Source: an uncultured bacterium
GTDB taxonomy: Bacteria; Bacillota; Negativicutes; Acidaminococcales; Acidaminococcaceae
Direction of reading: 5' to 3'
Length of the DNA: 63,596 nucleotides
Assembly: GCA_905215645.1 (NCBI GenBank)
Contig: CAJMQS010000010.1
Location: 1 to 63,596 of the forward strand
Numbering within the stretch: the first letter of the stretch is position 1; every line of letters starts with the position of its first letter. The notes beneath the pieces were generated by a model. That model had not been told where the DNA came from, ran no database searches, and worked only from the letters and a program-made list of their open reading frames with translations. The position numbers and the translations under genes were made by a program. Of this stretch, positions 50,273 through 59,105 are shown one piece after another.

Positions 50273-51685
50273 TTGACCGTTTCGAAAAAATGGAAACAAC
50301 TGTCCCTCTGTATCCTCTTGGGAATCGTTTTCTTCCTGATTCCGGCACCAGGGGACCTGGCTCCTGCTGGCTGGCATGTGTTCGGCATCTTTACTGCTAC
50401 TATCGTGGGACTGATCCTGAAGCCCCTGCCTATGGGGGCGGTGGCCCTCCTTTCCCTGACGGTCCTGTGCCTGACCCACACCTTAGAACTGGAAGAGGCC
50501 CTCAGCGGATTTTCCAATTCCACCATCTGGCTGATCGTGACGGCTTTCTTCATTTCCCGGGGCATCATCAAAACCGGCCTGGGAGAGCGGATTGCTTACC
50601 TGTTTGTGGAGCGCTTCGGGAAAAAGACCCTCTTTTTGGCTTATTCCCTCATTGCCAGCGATGTCCTGATGGCTCCAGCCATGCCCAGCAACACGGCCCG
50701 GGCGGGAGGGATCCTGGCTCCTATCGTGAAATCTCTGGACCTGGCCTTTGATTCTGATCCGGAAAAAGGGACGGAAGACCGTCTGGGACGGTTCCTAGTC
50801 CCAGCCATCTTCCACACCGATCTGGTCATTTCTGCCATTTTCCTCACTTCCATGGCGGCCAACCCTATGGCGGTCAGCTTTGCCGGGAGTGTGGCCGGAG
50901 TCCAGATGACTTGGGGCGGCTGGCTGGCCGTTTCCTGGCTGCCTGGGGTGGTTTCCGTGCTCCTGGTCCCGCTGATCCTGTATCGGCTTTTCCCGCCCCA
51001 GCTGAAGGAAACTCCAGAGGCACCGGCCTTTGCCCGGCAGAAACTAAAAGAGATGGGGCCTCTGAAAAAAGAAGAAAAGGCCATGGTGGCCATTTTCCTG
51101 CTCCTCATCCTCCTGTGGGCGGGGGGACACAGCCTGGGCATCCATGAAACTCTCACAGCCTTCATCGGCCTCTGTCTGCTGCTCTTGACCGGGGTGCTGG
51201 AATGGGAGGATGTAAAAGGGGAGAAAGGGGCTTGGGATACCCTGGTCTGGTTCTCCGTCCTGGTGATGCTGGCCAACCAGATGAATGCCAAGGGGATGAT
51301 CCCCTGGTTCAGCCGGGAGATGGGTCTCCTGGTATCCGGCGCCGGCGGCTTTACGGCCATGACGGTGCTGGCCCTCATCTATTTCTATTCCCATTATCTT
51401 TTTGCCAGCGGAACCGCCCATGTGAGCGCCATGTATGCGGCATTTCTCAGCGTCATGGTCAGCGCCGGGGCACCCCCTGCCATGGGGGCCTATGTGCTGG
51501 CCTGGTTCAGCAGCATGTTCGGCTGTCTGACCCATTATGGCTGCGGTCCGGCTCCCATCTTCTTCGGTATGGGCTGCCTGACCCAAAAAGAGTGGTGGAA
51601 AACCGGCTTCCTCCTGTCCCTGCTCCACCTTGCCGTCTGGGGCGGCCTGGGCTGTCTGTGGGGAAAGGTGATAGGGGTGTGGTAA
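50273..51685 (+). CDS. DASS-family dicarboxylate transporter, probably for malate
   Basis: A 470-residue membrane protein of the divalent anion:Na+ symporter type. It has about 12 helices, the motifs SNSTIWLIVTAFFISRG and MPSNTARAGGILAPI (SNT motif), and a C-terminal HYGCGPAPIFFG region, as in 2-oxoglutarate/malate translocators. The start is TTG 50273 with GAAGG upstream. Placement 98 bases after the malolactic enzyme suggests malate uptake or malate/lactate exchange. Confidence 0.87.
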   Translation: MTVSKKWKQLSLCILLGIVFFLIPAPGDLAPAGWHVFGIFTATIVGLILKPLPMGAVALLSLTVLCLTHTLELEEALSGFSNSTIWLIVTAFFISRGIIKTGLGERIAYLFVERFGKKTLFLAYSLIASDVLMAPAMPSNTARAGGILAPIVKSLDLAFDSDPEKGTEDRLGRFLVPAIFHTDLVISAIFLTSMAANPMAVSFAGSVAGVQMTWGGWLAVSWLPGVVSVLLVPLILYRLFPPQLKETPEAPAFARQKLKEMGPLKKEEKAMVAIFLLLILLWAGGHSLGIHETLTAFIGLCLLLLTGVLEWEDVKGEKGAWDTLVWFSVLVMLANQMNAKGMIPWFSREMGLLVSGAGGFTAMTVLALIYFYSHYLFASGTAHVSAMYAAFLSVMVSAGAPPAMGAYVLAWFSSMFGCLTHYGCGPAPIFFGMGCLTQKEWWKTGFLLSLLHLAVWGGLGCLWGKVIGVW

Positions 51686-51694
51686 GTGTGAAAA

Positions 51695-51737
51695 GGGGGT
51701 GCTGTGCGTGCAGCCCCCCCTTTTTCCGTGCTATAAT
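51695..51737 (+). promoter_or_regulatory. Terminator and extended -10 promoter before the HD-domain gene
   Basis: A GC-rich hairpin (GGGGGTGCTG to CAGCCCCCC, imperfect) with a TTTTT run ends the transporter transcript. TGCTATAAT (51729-51737) is a perfect extended -10 and would drive the HD-domain gene 47 bases downstream. Confidence 0.65.
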
Positions 51738-51783
51738 GGAACCATCGATGACAGAAAAGTACCACTTGTCTGGGAGAAATTTC

Positions 51784-52680
51784 ATGAAAAAGATAGAAAA
51801 TACAATCAATTTATGGGAAGTGCTCCAGGAAACGGTGCGCACGCCGGCGTTCTGCAAGGCCGTGGGCCTTACCCCGGAACAGGTAGCAGAGCAGCTCAAA
51901 ACCTGCCGTTTGGAGGAGGCCTGTCCCCTCCTGGAAAGCACTGCCGACCCCCAGGGCCGTTTTTCTGCCTCCTCCGCCCTGGAGATCCTCCGAGGCTTCC
52001 TGCCGGTCCTGGCGGACGAACCGCCTCAGGGATGGCTGATGGACTGCTACCAGTATCTCCTCCGTCAGATCTTCCCGGAGACTACAGAACCGGAACCTCC
52101 GGAAAACGCTCTCCGCTACGGAGCTGGACGGCGTACTCTGCTCCAGCTCCTCCGGGGTCTGTATCATTATGAAAAACTCCGCTGTCCCTTCGATCCCCGG
52201 ATGAATATCGCCCTGCTGCCGGTGAAGGAAGTCCGGAAGGAACATTATACCCGGGAATACCTGCGGTTCTGCACTCTGGTCCGGGATCGGTATCTGTACG
52301 AATTCATGCGTCTGGGGACGGAAGTGACACCTTTCAATACCTTGGGCCATATCGGTGGGGTGTCCTATGTAGCGGTGTACATGGCCCGGCAGCTCCACAA
52401 GCGGGGGGTGCCGGTGGACGTGGCCCTCATCGCCGGGGCTGCGGCGGTCCATGATATGGGTAAATACGGTTGCAAGAAAGGGGAGGAGAAGCGGGTCCCC
52501 TACCTCCATTATTACTATACGGATGTGTTCTGCGAACGGGAGGGGCTGCCTCAGATGGGGCATATTGCCGCCAACCATTCGGTGTGGGATCTGGAACTGG
52601 AGAACCTATCTGTGGAATCCCTGCTGCTGATCTATGCAGATTTCCGGGTAAAGAGCTTCCGGGATCAGGCCGGAAAGTAA
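51784..52680 (+). CDS. HD-domain protein, 5' part of an interrupted giant gene
   Basis: 298 residues up to TAA 52678-52680. After a helical N-terminus, an HD phosphohydrolase-like domain begins at about residue 185 (TLGHIGGVSYVAVYMA, AAVHDMGKYGC with the metal-binding HD, HIAANHS). The same frame continues past the stop as VVYFYTLQEAFDVILQKLDD, an uninterrupted helical continuation of the domain. This strongly suggests one ancestral gene of ~1645 codons. ATG 51784 has GGGAGAAA upstream. Confidence 0.82.
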   Translation: MKKIENTINLWEVLQETVRTPAFCKAVGLTPEQVAEQLKTCRLEEACPLLESTADPQGRFSASSALEILRGFLPVLADEPPQGWLMDCYQYLLRQIFPETTEPEPPENALRYGAGRRTLLQLLRGLYHYEKLRCPFDPRMNIALLPVKEVRKEHYTREYLRFCTLVRDRYLYEFMRLGTEVTPFNTLGHIGGVSYVAVYMARQLHKRGVPVDVALIAGAAAVHDMGKYGCKKGEEKRVPYLHYYYTDVFCEREGLPQMGHIAANHSVWDLELENLSVESLLLIYADFRVKSFRDQAGK

Positions 52681-52716
52681 GTCGTCTATTTTTACACCCT
52701 CCAGGAGGCCTTCGAT

Positions 52717-55700
52717 GTGATTCTCCAGAAGCTGGACGATGTGGACGGAGCCAAGCGCCAGCGCTATCAGAAGGTGTATAGGAAGTTGGCCGATTTCGAA
52801 GCCTATATGGAAGAAATGGGGATCACCACGGAACTGCCGTCCGATTTCGCGCTGGCACCGCGCCAGGAAAAAGTCCGGCCCCGGCGGGAAAATGTCCTCC
52901 TGGAAGGAGAAGCTGTGGTCCAGCAGCTGAAATATGCTGCCATTGCCCATAACATCCGGCTCATGAGCCTTTTCCGCAGCGAACGGGATTTCGGCAACTT
53001 GATCGAGGCCGCCCGCAGCGAGCAGAACTGGAAGAATCTCCGGGCCTACATCAGCATCTTCGAAGAATATTCCACCTACATGACGGAACGGCAGAAACTG
53101 ATGACTCTCCAGTTCCTGTATGAGCTCCTGAGCCACCAGGAAGAGGATATCCGGGTCCAGGCTGCTGCCCTCATGGGGAAAATCGTAGCCAATTTCAACG
53201 AACGCTATACCAAGGAACTGCCCAAGGGGGTGCTGCTGCCCCGGAAGAAGATCACCAACCAGACTTTGTTCCGGCAGTACCTGGACCAGATCATCGATCC
53301 GGAGCGGCGCTATACCCAGCAGCACAAGAATCGGATCGGCTCCTGCCTGGGGCCCTTTGTCCGGTCGGTGCTGGCCACCCGCTACCAGCGGCTGGGGACG
53401 GCCCAGGCCAATATCGCTGAAGAAAAGCATCCTACGGCCCCCTATCTGGAAGTGCTGGCGGCCTGGTATCGGCTGCCTTCGCCTACCCCGGAACAGCGGA
53501 TGATCCTGCTCCAGGCTCTGCTTTCCCTGCGCCCAGAAGATCTCACAGGAGAATTCTGCCGGAGCGTAGAGCAGACCCTGGAAAGGGATGAGGCTGATCC
53601 CAGCCTCATCGTGCGGATCGGGGCCTTATACGCCGCCCACCATCTCTTTGGGGAAGAAGAGGGAGAAGGGACCTTCATCCGTCGGCTGCTCCAGACCATG
53701 GATCTGCCGGAAGATCCCCGGGTCTTTGCTGAAAAGGAAAGCAGCCTTTTCCTGGAAGACTTGAAAAGCGGTGTCCACTGGATGATCAAGATGGCCAACA
53801 TCCATCTCATGTGCCATGCCCTGCTGCACCAAGAGGAACCAGGGAATGTGATGCATCTGGGGATGCACCTGTGCAACCTGGTGAAGGTCAGCGAATACCT
53901 GGCTGTGCGCCAGGCGGCCGGAGAAGCTTTATTGGAAATCGCTGATTCCATGACCTATGCCCAGCGCAACGAAATGGCGGTGGAACTTTTCAACGGCCTG
54001 GAGATCGGGGACCTGCAGATCACCAAATACGTTCCAGAATATCTAGGCCGGATGATCTTGAAACTGCTGCCGGAGGAATTGGATGAATTCCTCACCTCTC
54101 TCCGGGAAGACATGGATTCCACCAATTTCCAGCTGGCCGGTGCGGCAGTGGATACCATGGGGGTGGTGCTGGAAAATTTCCAGGCTTTTGCCAGCCGGTT
54201 CCCTGAGGCCCAAGAAGAGAACGGACAGCGCCAGCTCCGGCTGCTCTATGCCATCCTGCGGGCTTTCGCCCATTACAACCGAGAACTGAGCCGGGATGCC
54301 TTCCGAGCTTTGGCTGCCTACGTGTTCCGCAGCCGGCAGATGCCGGATGACCGGAAGGATTTCCTCTTCCTCCACAGCTGTAAGAAGATCTGGGTGCTCC
54401 TCAACGAGAATACCGAAGGCAAACTGGATTTCTACAGCAATGCAGCGGTCCTGAACCATCTGTATCGGTACATCGGCCAGGTGGAAGCCAAAGGGAGCGG
54501 CTTCGCCTTTCCGGAAAAACGGAAGGTCTGCTTCTACCCCGGCACCTTCGATCCCTTCAGCAGCGGCCACAAGGCGGTGGCCCGGCGGATCCGGGATATG
54601 GGGTTTACGGTGTATCTGGCCCTGGATGAATTCTCCTGGTCCAAGCATACCCAGCCCCGGCTCATGCGCCGGAAAATCATGAACATGTCCGTAGCGGATA
54701 TGGAGGACATCTACCCCTTCTCGGAGAACCTCCCGGTGAACATCGCCAACCCGGATGACATCCGGAAGCTGAAAGCAATCTTTGCCCACAAAGAATTGTA
54801 CCTGGCTGTAGGCTCTGACGTGGTGGAGAACGCCTCGGCCTACCGGCTGGAGCCGGCGGAAGATTCCATCCATTCGGTGAACCACATCATCTTTGAACGG
54901 GAGACTCGGGAAAATTCCAATTGGTACACGGATGCCCCGGCCCGGCAGGAACAGGAAAAGACAGCGGAAAAGCAGATCCGGGGGAAGATCCTCCATCTGA
55001 AGCTGGACAAATTCTACGAAGATGTGAGTTCCACCCGGATCCGGGAGAACATCGACCAGAACCGGGATATCTCTGCCCTCATAGATCCGGTGGCCCAGAA
55101 TTTCATCTACGCCAACAACCTGTATCTCCGGGAGCCGGCCTACAAACATATCCTGGAAGCCAGAGAAATCGGCATCGGGGAATTCCGGCCCCGGCCCTGG
55201 GAAGCCCTGCCCCATCTACCGGAACTTTTGGAAGGGAAAGGGGCGGACAGCCTGCTCCTCCGGCGCTATCTGGAATGGCAGGGAAAGGACGGCCGGCCGA
55301 AAGTCTTCACCCAGTATGTAGACAGCGGAGAAGGAGGGGAACATCTGGCGGCCTTCGGAGCGGTGCACCAGGTGCCGGTCCGGGACCTGCTCCTGGAATT
55401 CCGGGATCCCCGAGTGGCGGAACACATCCGGGAAGAAGCCTCCGGACGCATCGCAGCCCTGGGGTATTTTGCCGTCAGCGGGGACAGTTCCATCTCCCAT
55501 CCGGGGCAGATCCTTTTGACGGAGATGATGACGGAACTGATCAGCCGGGACTTCACTTATGTGGTCTATCATCCGGTGGATCCCTCGGGCTACCGGGAAG
55601 AGGCCGTAGGGGCCCTGGTCCGCCAGGGGTTTGTGGATATTGCTCCGGAAGGGGCGTCCCATCCCCTTTATGCCGTCCAGATCAAATCCCCGGTGGTGCT

Positions 55701-56721
55701 GTTCCGGGATGTGGAGACCACCATCAAGAATCCCTTCAACAAGAATCCCCGGGTGCTCCGGGCCCTGGATCGGGCCCACAACAATCTCCTGCGGGTGCTC
55801 CGGCGGCTCTATCCTGGGAAGCTGATCCTTACTTTCAACCCCAGTGCCATGCACTACCGGATCATCCAGAAAGTGGCCCGGCTCAATGGGGTCTCCACCC
55901 TGGAAGATCCCAAGAAGCGGCGGGGACCTTATATGTCCGTCCCCTTCGGGAAGGCACTCAGCGATGTATTGGTGCCCAACACGGTGACCAAAGCCCTCCA
56001 TATCGAAAAGTACTTCAACCGGGCCGTGAAAGGGTTCACCCTGGCGGAAGCCCATCATTACGCCACCGTGGACAACCAGGTGAAGACCATCCGGTCTTTC
56101 CGGAGACCGGTGATCCTCATCGACGACCTGCTGGAAAAAGGGCACCGGATGCGGATGCTCACGCCCTATCTGAAAAAGAACGATGTGGAAGTCCGGGAAG
56201 TACTGGTGGGGGTCATGACCGGCTACGCCATGGATCTGATGGCCCGGCAGGGCCTTCACTGTGAAAGCGCCTACTTCCTGCCGTCCCTGGAACTGTGGCT
56301 CAACGAGCGGGACTGCTATCCTTTCATCGGTGGGGACAGCATCGACAATGCCAACAACTACAGCGGTTATGACCGGAATCCTTCGGTGAACTTGATCCTG
56401 CCCTATGTGAAACCAGAATTCATCTGCGGCGGGGAAGCGGATGCGGTGAATCTCTATTCTCTCACCTGCCTCCAGAATGCCCGGCTGATCATGGAGACAC
56501 TCCAGGATGAATACCAGGCCCTGTACGAAAAACGGCTCACCTTGAAGCGGCTGGGGGAAGTGCTCTCCGTGCTCCGGATCCCGGATATAGATATCGGGGT
56601 GAAATTCGACGCCAACATGGATCCCACCCGTTTCATCGACAACGACATCGAACGGCTGGTACGGCTGCGCTGGGGGGAAGGCGGCATCCGGCTGCAGGAA
56701 AGGAATCGGGGCGGCGAATGA
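52717..56721 (+). CDS. Giant HEAT-like / nucleotidyltransferase / PRTase-like protein (3' part of interrupted gene)
   Basis: 1334 residues if started at GTG 52717, which has AGGAGG 8 bases upstream. Residues ~1-590 are helical, HEAT/armadillo-like. Residues ~600-810 are a NadD/CoaD-type nucleotidyltransferase (YPGTFDPFSSGHKAVARR; SSTRIRENI). Residues ~860-985 look GNAT- or acyltransferase-like. Residues ~1040-1200 contain VILIDDLLEKGHRM, a degenerate PRPP-loop-like motif. The C-terminus is unrecognised. Substrate unknown. It is in the same frame as the HD gene, separated by one TAA. Confidence 0.8.
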   Translation: MILQKLDDVDGAKRQRYQKVYRKLADFEAYMEEMGITTELPSDFALAPRQEKVRPRRENVLLEGEAVVQQLKYAAIAHNIRLMSLFRSERDFGNLIEAARSEQNWKNLRAYISIFEEYSTYMTERQKLMTLQFLYELLSHQEEDIRVQAAALMGKIVANFNERYTKELPKGVLLPRKKITNQTLFRQYLDQIIDPERRYTQQHKNRIGSCLGPFVRSVLATRYQRLGTAQANIAEEKHPTAPYLEVLAAWYRLPSPTPEQRMILLQALLSLRPEDLTGEFCRSVEQTLERDEADPSLIVRIGALYAAHHLFGEEEGEGTFIRRLLQTMDLPEDPRVFAEKESSLFLEDLKSGVHWMIKMANIHLMCHALLHQEEPGNVMHLGMHLCNLVKVSEYLAVRQAAGEALLEIADSMTYAQRNEMAVELFNGLEIGDLQITKYVPEYLGRMILKLLPEELDEFLTSLREDMDSTNFQLAGAAVDTMGVVLENFQAFASRFPEAQEENGQRQLRLLYAILRAFAHYNRELSRDAFRALAAYVFRSRQMPDDRKDFLFLHSCKKIWVLLNENTEGKLDFYSNAAVLNHLYRYIGQVEAKGSGFAFPEKRKVCFYPGTFDPFSSGHKAVARRIRDMGFTVYLALDEFSWSKHTQPRLMRRKIMNMSVADMEDIYPFSENLPVNIANPDDIRKLKAIFAHKELYLAVGSDVVENASAYRLEPAEDSIHSVNHIIFERETRENSNWYTDAPARQEQEKTAEKQIRGKILHLKLDKFYEDVSSTRIRENIDQNRDISALIDPVAQNFIYANNLYLREPAYKHILEAREIGIGEFRPRPWEALPHLPELLEGKGADSLLLRRYLEWQGKDGRPKVFTQYVDSGEGGEHLAAFGAVHQVPVRDLLLEFRDPRVAEHIREEASGRIAALGYFAVSGDSSISHPGQILLTEMMTELISRDFTYVVYHPVDPSGYREEAVGALVRQGFVDIAPEGASHPLYAVQIKSPVVLFRDVETTIKNPFNKNPRVLRALDRAHNNLLRVLRRLYPGKLILTFNPSAMHYRIIQKVARLNGVSTLEDPKKRRGPYMSVPFGKALSDVLVPNTVTKALHIEKYFNRAVKGFTLAEAHHYATVDNQVKTIRSFRRPVILIDDLLEKGHRMRMLTPYLKKNDVEVREVLVGVMTGYAMDLMARQGLHCESAYFLPSLELWLNERDCYPFIGGDSIDNANNYSGYDRNPSVNLILPYVKPEFICGGEADAVNLYSLTCLQNARLIMETLQDEYQALYEKRLTLKRLGEVLSVLRIPDIDIGVKFDANMDPTRFIDNDIERLVRLRWGEGGIRLQERNRGGE

Positions 56722-56750
56722 GCCGTTCCCTTTGGAAAGGAGCGAATGAG

Positions 56751-57737
56751 ATGGAAAAAGAATGGTATCATATCAGCGATCTGCCGGAAGAAGCGGGGGT
56801 GTCCCAGCCCCTTTCCCTGGCTGGGCGGCCGGTCCTTCCAGAGAAGAAGCGGGTGCACATCTTGGCCCTGGGGGATGTGGGCCGGACCATGCTCCTGGGG
56901 CTCCGGCTCCTGGGGGCGGACCAGATTGCTTCCATCGGTCTCTGCGACCTGGACGGAAAGAACCTCCAGCGGCTGGAAATCGAGATCAACCAGATCCGCT
57001 ACCCCTTCCCCACCGGGGAACAAGTGCTGCCGCCTGTGGACATCATACCGGAAGAACGGCTCTTTGCCTGCGATGTGTTCATCTTCTGTGCCACCAAGGG
57101 AACGCCTCCCATCGGGGCCAAGGGGGATATGCGGATGATCCAGCTGGAGGCCAACCGTGAGCTGGTCCGGCATTTCGGGGAACTGGCCCGGAAGGCGGCT
57201 TATAAGGGAATGGCCTGCATTGTCTCCGATCCAGTGGACAACCTGTGCCGGGCCTTTTGGAAGAGCTCCGGCCTGGCGCTCTGGCAGGTCCAGGGGTACG
57301 GGCTGGGGGTCATGCACGCCCGGGCCTGCTACTATGCGGAAAAGGATCCCCGGCTGAGCCATTATCTCACGGAAGGACGGGCTTTCGGGCCCCATGGCCA
57401 GGATCTGGTGATTGCCGACAGCCTGGAACACTACGATGATGTCCTTTCTCGGGAACTGACCCAAAAGACGGTGGCCTGCAACCTGGAAGTCCGGGCTCTG
57501 GGATATAAGCCCTATCTGGCGCCGGCCCTTTCCAGTGCAGCCCTTTCCATCCTGCTGACCCTCCGGGGGGCCTGGCATTACGGTTCCCTGTATCTGGGAG
57601 ATCAGGAAGAAGGAGCCTTCCTGGGTCTGAAGAACCGGCTGACGGAAACTGGCTTCGAATATGAGGACCCGGCTCTTTGCCCCGCCCTTTATGGACGGAT
57701 CCGCCAGGCCTATCTGAATCTGTGCCGGATGAAGTGA
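56751..57737 (+). CDS. Lactate/malate dehydrogenase-like protein
   Basis: A 328-residue Rossmann protein. VHILALGDVGRTMLLGLRLL is the dinucleotide fold, SDPVDNLCRAFWKSSGL matches the NPVD helix of LDH/MDH, VMHARACYY supplies the substrate-binding Arg position, and FGPHGQDLV the catalytic His. Overall identity to LDH is clearly low, so the 2-oxoacid is unknown. ATG 56751 (AAAGGAG upstream) is chosen over 56718. It follows the giant gene directly. Confidence 0.82.
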   Translation: MEKEWYHISDLPEEAGVSQPLSLAGRPVLPEKKRVHILALGDVGRTMLLGLRLLGADQIASIGLCDLDGKNLQRLEIEINQIRYPFPTGEQVLPPVDIIPEERLFACDVFIFCATKGTPPIGAKGDMRMIQLEANRELVRHFGELARKAAYKGMACIVSDPVDNLCRAFWKSSGLALWQVQGYGLGVMHARACYYAEKDPRLSHYLTEGRAFGPHGQDLVIADSLEHYDDVLSRELTQKTVACNLEVRALGYKPYLAPALSSAALSILLTLRGAWHYGSLYLGDQEEGAFLGLKNRLTETGFEYEDPALCPALYGRIRQAYLNLCRMK

Positions 57738-57762
57738 CCGGCTGCGGCAGGAAGGGATTGCT

Positions 57763-58842
57763 ATGTTCTATGTGATCAAGCTGGAGTGGCAGGGAGAAGA
57801 GGATACTGGGCGGGTGGACCAGGTGCTGGCCAGGGCCCTCCGGGACTATCCCCATCAGGTGGTGGGGACAGCTGCGGAGTTTGCCCGGCTCTTCCCGGAA
57901 GAGGGCCCCCGGGGACCTCAGCAGCTGCTCTTTGTAGTGAATCTGGCCCGGGGCGGCATGAGCCTGGGTTTTGCCCAGCTTATCGCCTATGTTTCCCAGC
58001 ACCGGCACTGCCTGGAAAACTGCGTGGGCAGTGTGGTGGTGGACGGCGCGGAGAAACTTTTCACCAAGAAGGCCGGCCGGGAGATGATCTTCCTGGCCAA
58101 CCGCTCTGGCTGCAGCTTCCCCGGCGCCCCACTGGTGGAAGCCACTGGATCTTTATACAATTTCAATATCCAGGCCAAACTCCAGGGCGTGGATAACTTG
58201 GAAGCCTATGGCAACGCCGTGGAGCGGCTGGTGGAACAGCTCCTGGCCTTCCAAGGGGCTCCGGTACCGGAAGAGGGGAAGCACCGGATCGCCCTGTTCC
58301 ATGCCAGCAGCCGGAAGACCTCCAACACCCTGCTCCTGTGGAGCCTGGTCCGCCGTGCCATGGGCAGCCGGGCCCTGGTGCGGGAAGTGAACCTGCGGAA
58401 CGGCACCGTGGTGGATTGCCGGGGCTGCAGCTATGAAGCCTGTCTCCATTTTGGAGAGCAGGGGGACTGCTTTTATGGGGGCGTCATGGTGGAAGAAGGG
58501 TATCCTGCCATCCGGGAAAGCGATACCCTGGTGTTCTGTTGTCCCAATTACAATGACGCGGTGAGCGCCAACATCATGGCTTTCTTCAACCGGATGACGG
58601 CCTTGTACCGGACAGATTTCCTGGAATTCGCCAAAAAGCGGATCTTCGCCCTGGTGGTCTCCGGTTACAGCGGGGGAGATATCGTGGCGGAACAGATCAT
58701 CGATGCCCTGAACTGCAACAAACGGTTCCTCCTGCCGCCCCACTTCGCCCTGATGGAGACCGCCAACGATCCGGGAAGCATCCTTCAGAACAAGGGAGTG
58801 GAGCAAAGGGCGCAAGAGATGGCGGAGAGGATCGTAGGGTAG
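57763..58842 (+). CDS. Flavodoxin-fold NAD(P)H:FMN reductase-like protein
   Basis: 359 residues in two halves. Residues ~1-165 are an unusual domain that itself looks flavodoxin-like (SVVVDGAEKLFTKKAGREMI). Residues ~172-359 are an FMN_red-type domain: IALFHASSRKTSNTLLLWSL, VDCRGCSYEACL with paired cysteines, and FCCPNYNDAVSANIMAFFNR. It likely transfers electrons via FMN. It lies 25 bases after the LDH-like gene and ends at a terminator. Confidence 0.8.
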   Translation: MFYVIKLEWQGEEDTGRVDQVLARALRDYPHQVVGTAAEFARLFPEEGPRGPQQLLFVVNLARGGMSLGFAQLIAYVSQHRHCLENCVGSVVVDGAEKLFTKKAGREMIFLANRSGCSFPGAPLVEATGSLYNFNIQAKLQGVDNLEAYGNAVERLVEQLLAFQGAPVPEEGKHRIALFHASSRKTSNTLLLWSLVRRAMGSRALVREVNLRNGTVVDCRGCSYEACLHFGEQGDCFYGGVMVEEGYPAIRESDTLVFCCPNYNDAVSANIMAFFNRMTALYRTDFLEFAKKRIFALVVSGYSGGDIVAEQIIDALNCNKRFLLPPHFALMETANDPGSILQNKGVEQRAQEMAERIVG

Positions 58843-58865
58843 AGGGTTCCTTGCCTCTTACATCG

Positions 58866-58902
58866 AAAGAGTACTGTCAAGAAAAGACAGTACTCTTTTT
58901 AT
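58866..58902 (+). terminator. Terminator of the HD/LDH-like/flavodoxin cluster
   Basis: AAAGAGTACTGTC and GACAGTACTCTTT, a perfect 13-bp stem with a 7-base loop, then TTAT. Confidence 0.9.
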
Positions 58903-59021
58903 TTGTCTTTATAGAAATACGAATTTACAAACTGCTGAAAAATCGGGGAAAATAACAAATTCAATGAAAGGGTAAGTCCGTCAGACTAAAAAGAAATGTC
59001 TAAAAATTCTAGTAAAACCTA

Positions 59022-59050
59022 TTGCATTTTTTGTGGGAAAGAGGTATATT
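59022..59050 (+). promoter_or_regulatory. Promoter of the CitMHS/CoA-transferase/HMG-CoA lyase operon
   Basis: TTGCAT and TATATT separated by exactly 17 bases; the start point would fall inside the first operator repeat. Confidence 0.8.
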
Positions 59051-59051
59051 G

Positions 59052-59088
59052 TTGTCGACAAGAATTGTCGACAAAAGTTGTCGAGCAA
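59052..59088. promoter_or_regulatory. Three TTGTCGA operator repeats with 13-bp spacing
   Basis: TTGTCGACAA occurs at 59052 and 59065, and a degenerate TTGTCGAGCAA at 59078, each exactly 13 bases apart, directly after the -10 box. The palindrome has the GT-N-AC character of FadR/FCD-subfamily GntR sites. The FCD-type GntR gene at 62837 is the obvious candidate regulator. Confidence 0.8.
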
Positions 59089-59105
59089 AATGGGAGGCGG
59101 AAAAA

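Noticed and set aside
52678..52720. Frameshift as the cause of the HD/giant gene split
   Set aside because: The two parts are in the same reading frame, so only the TAA separates them; no base insertion or deletion is needed.
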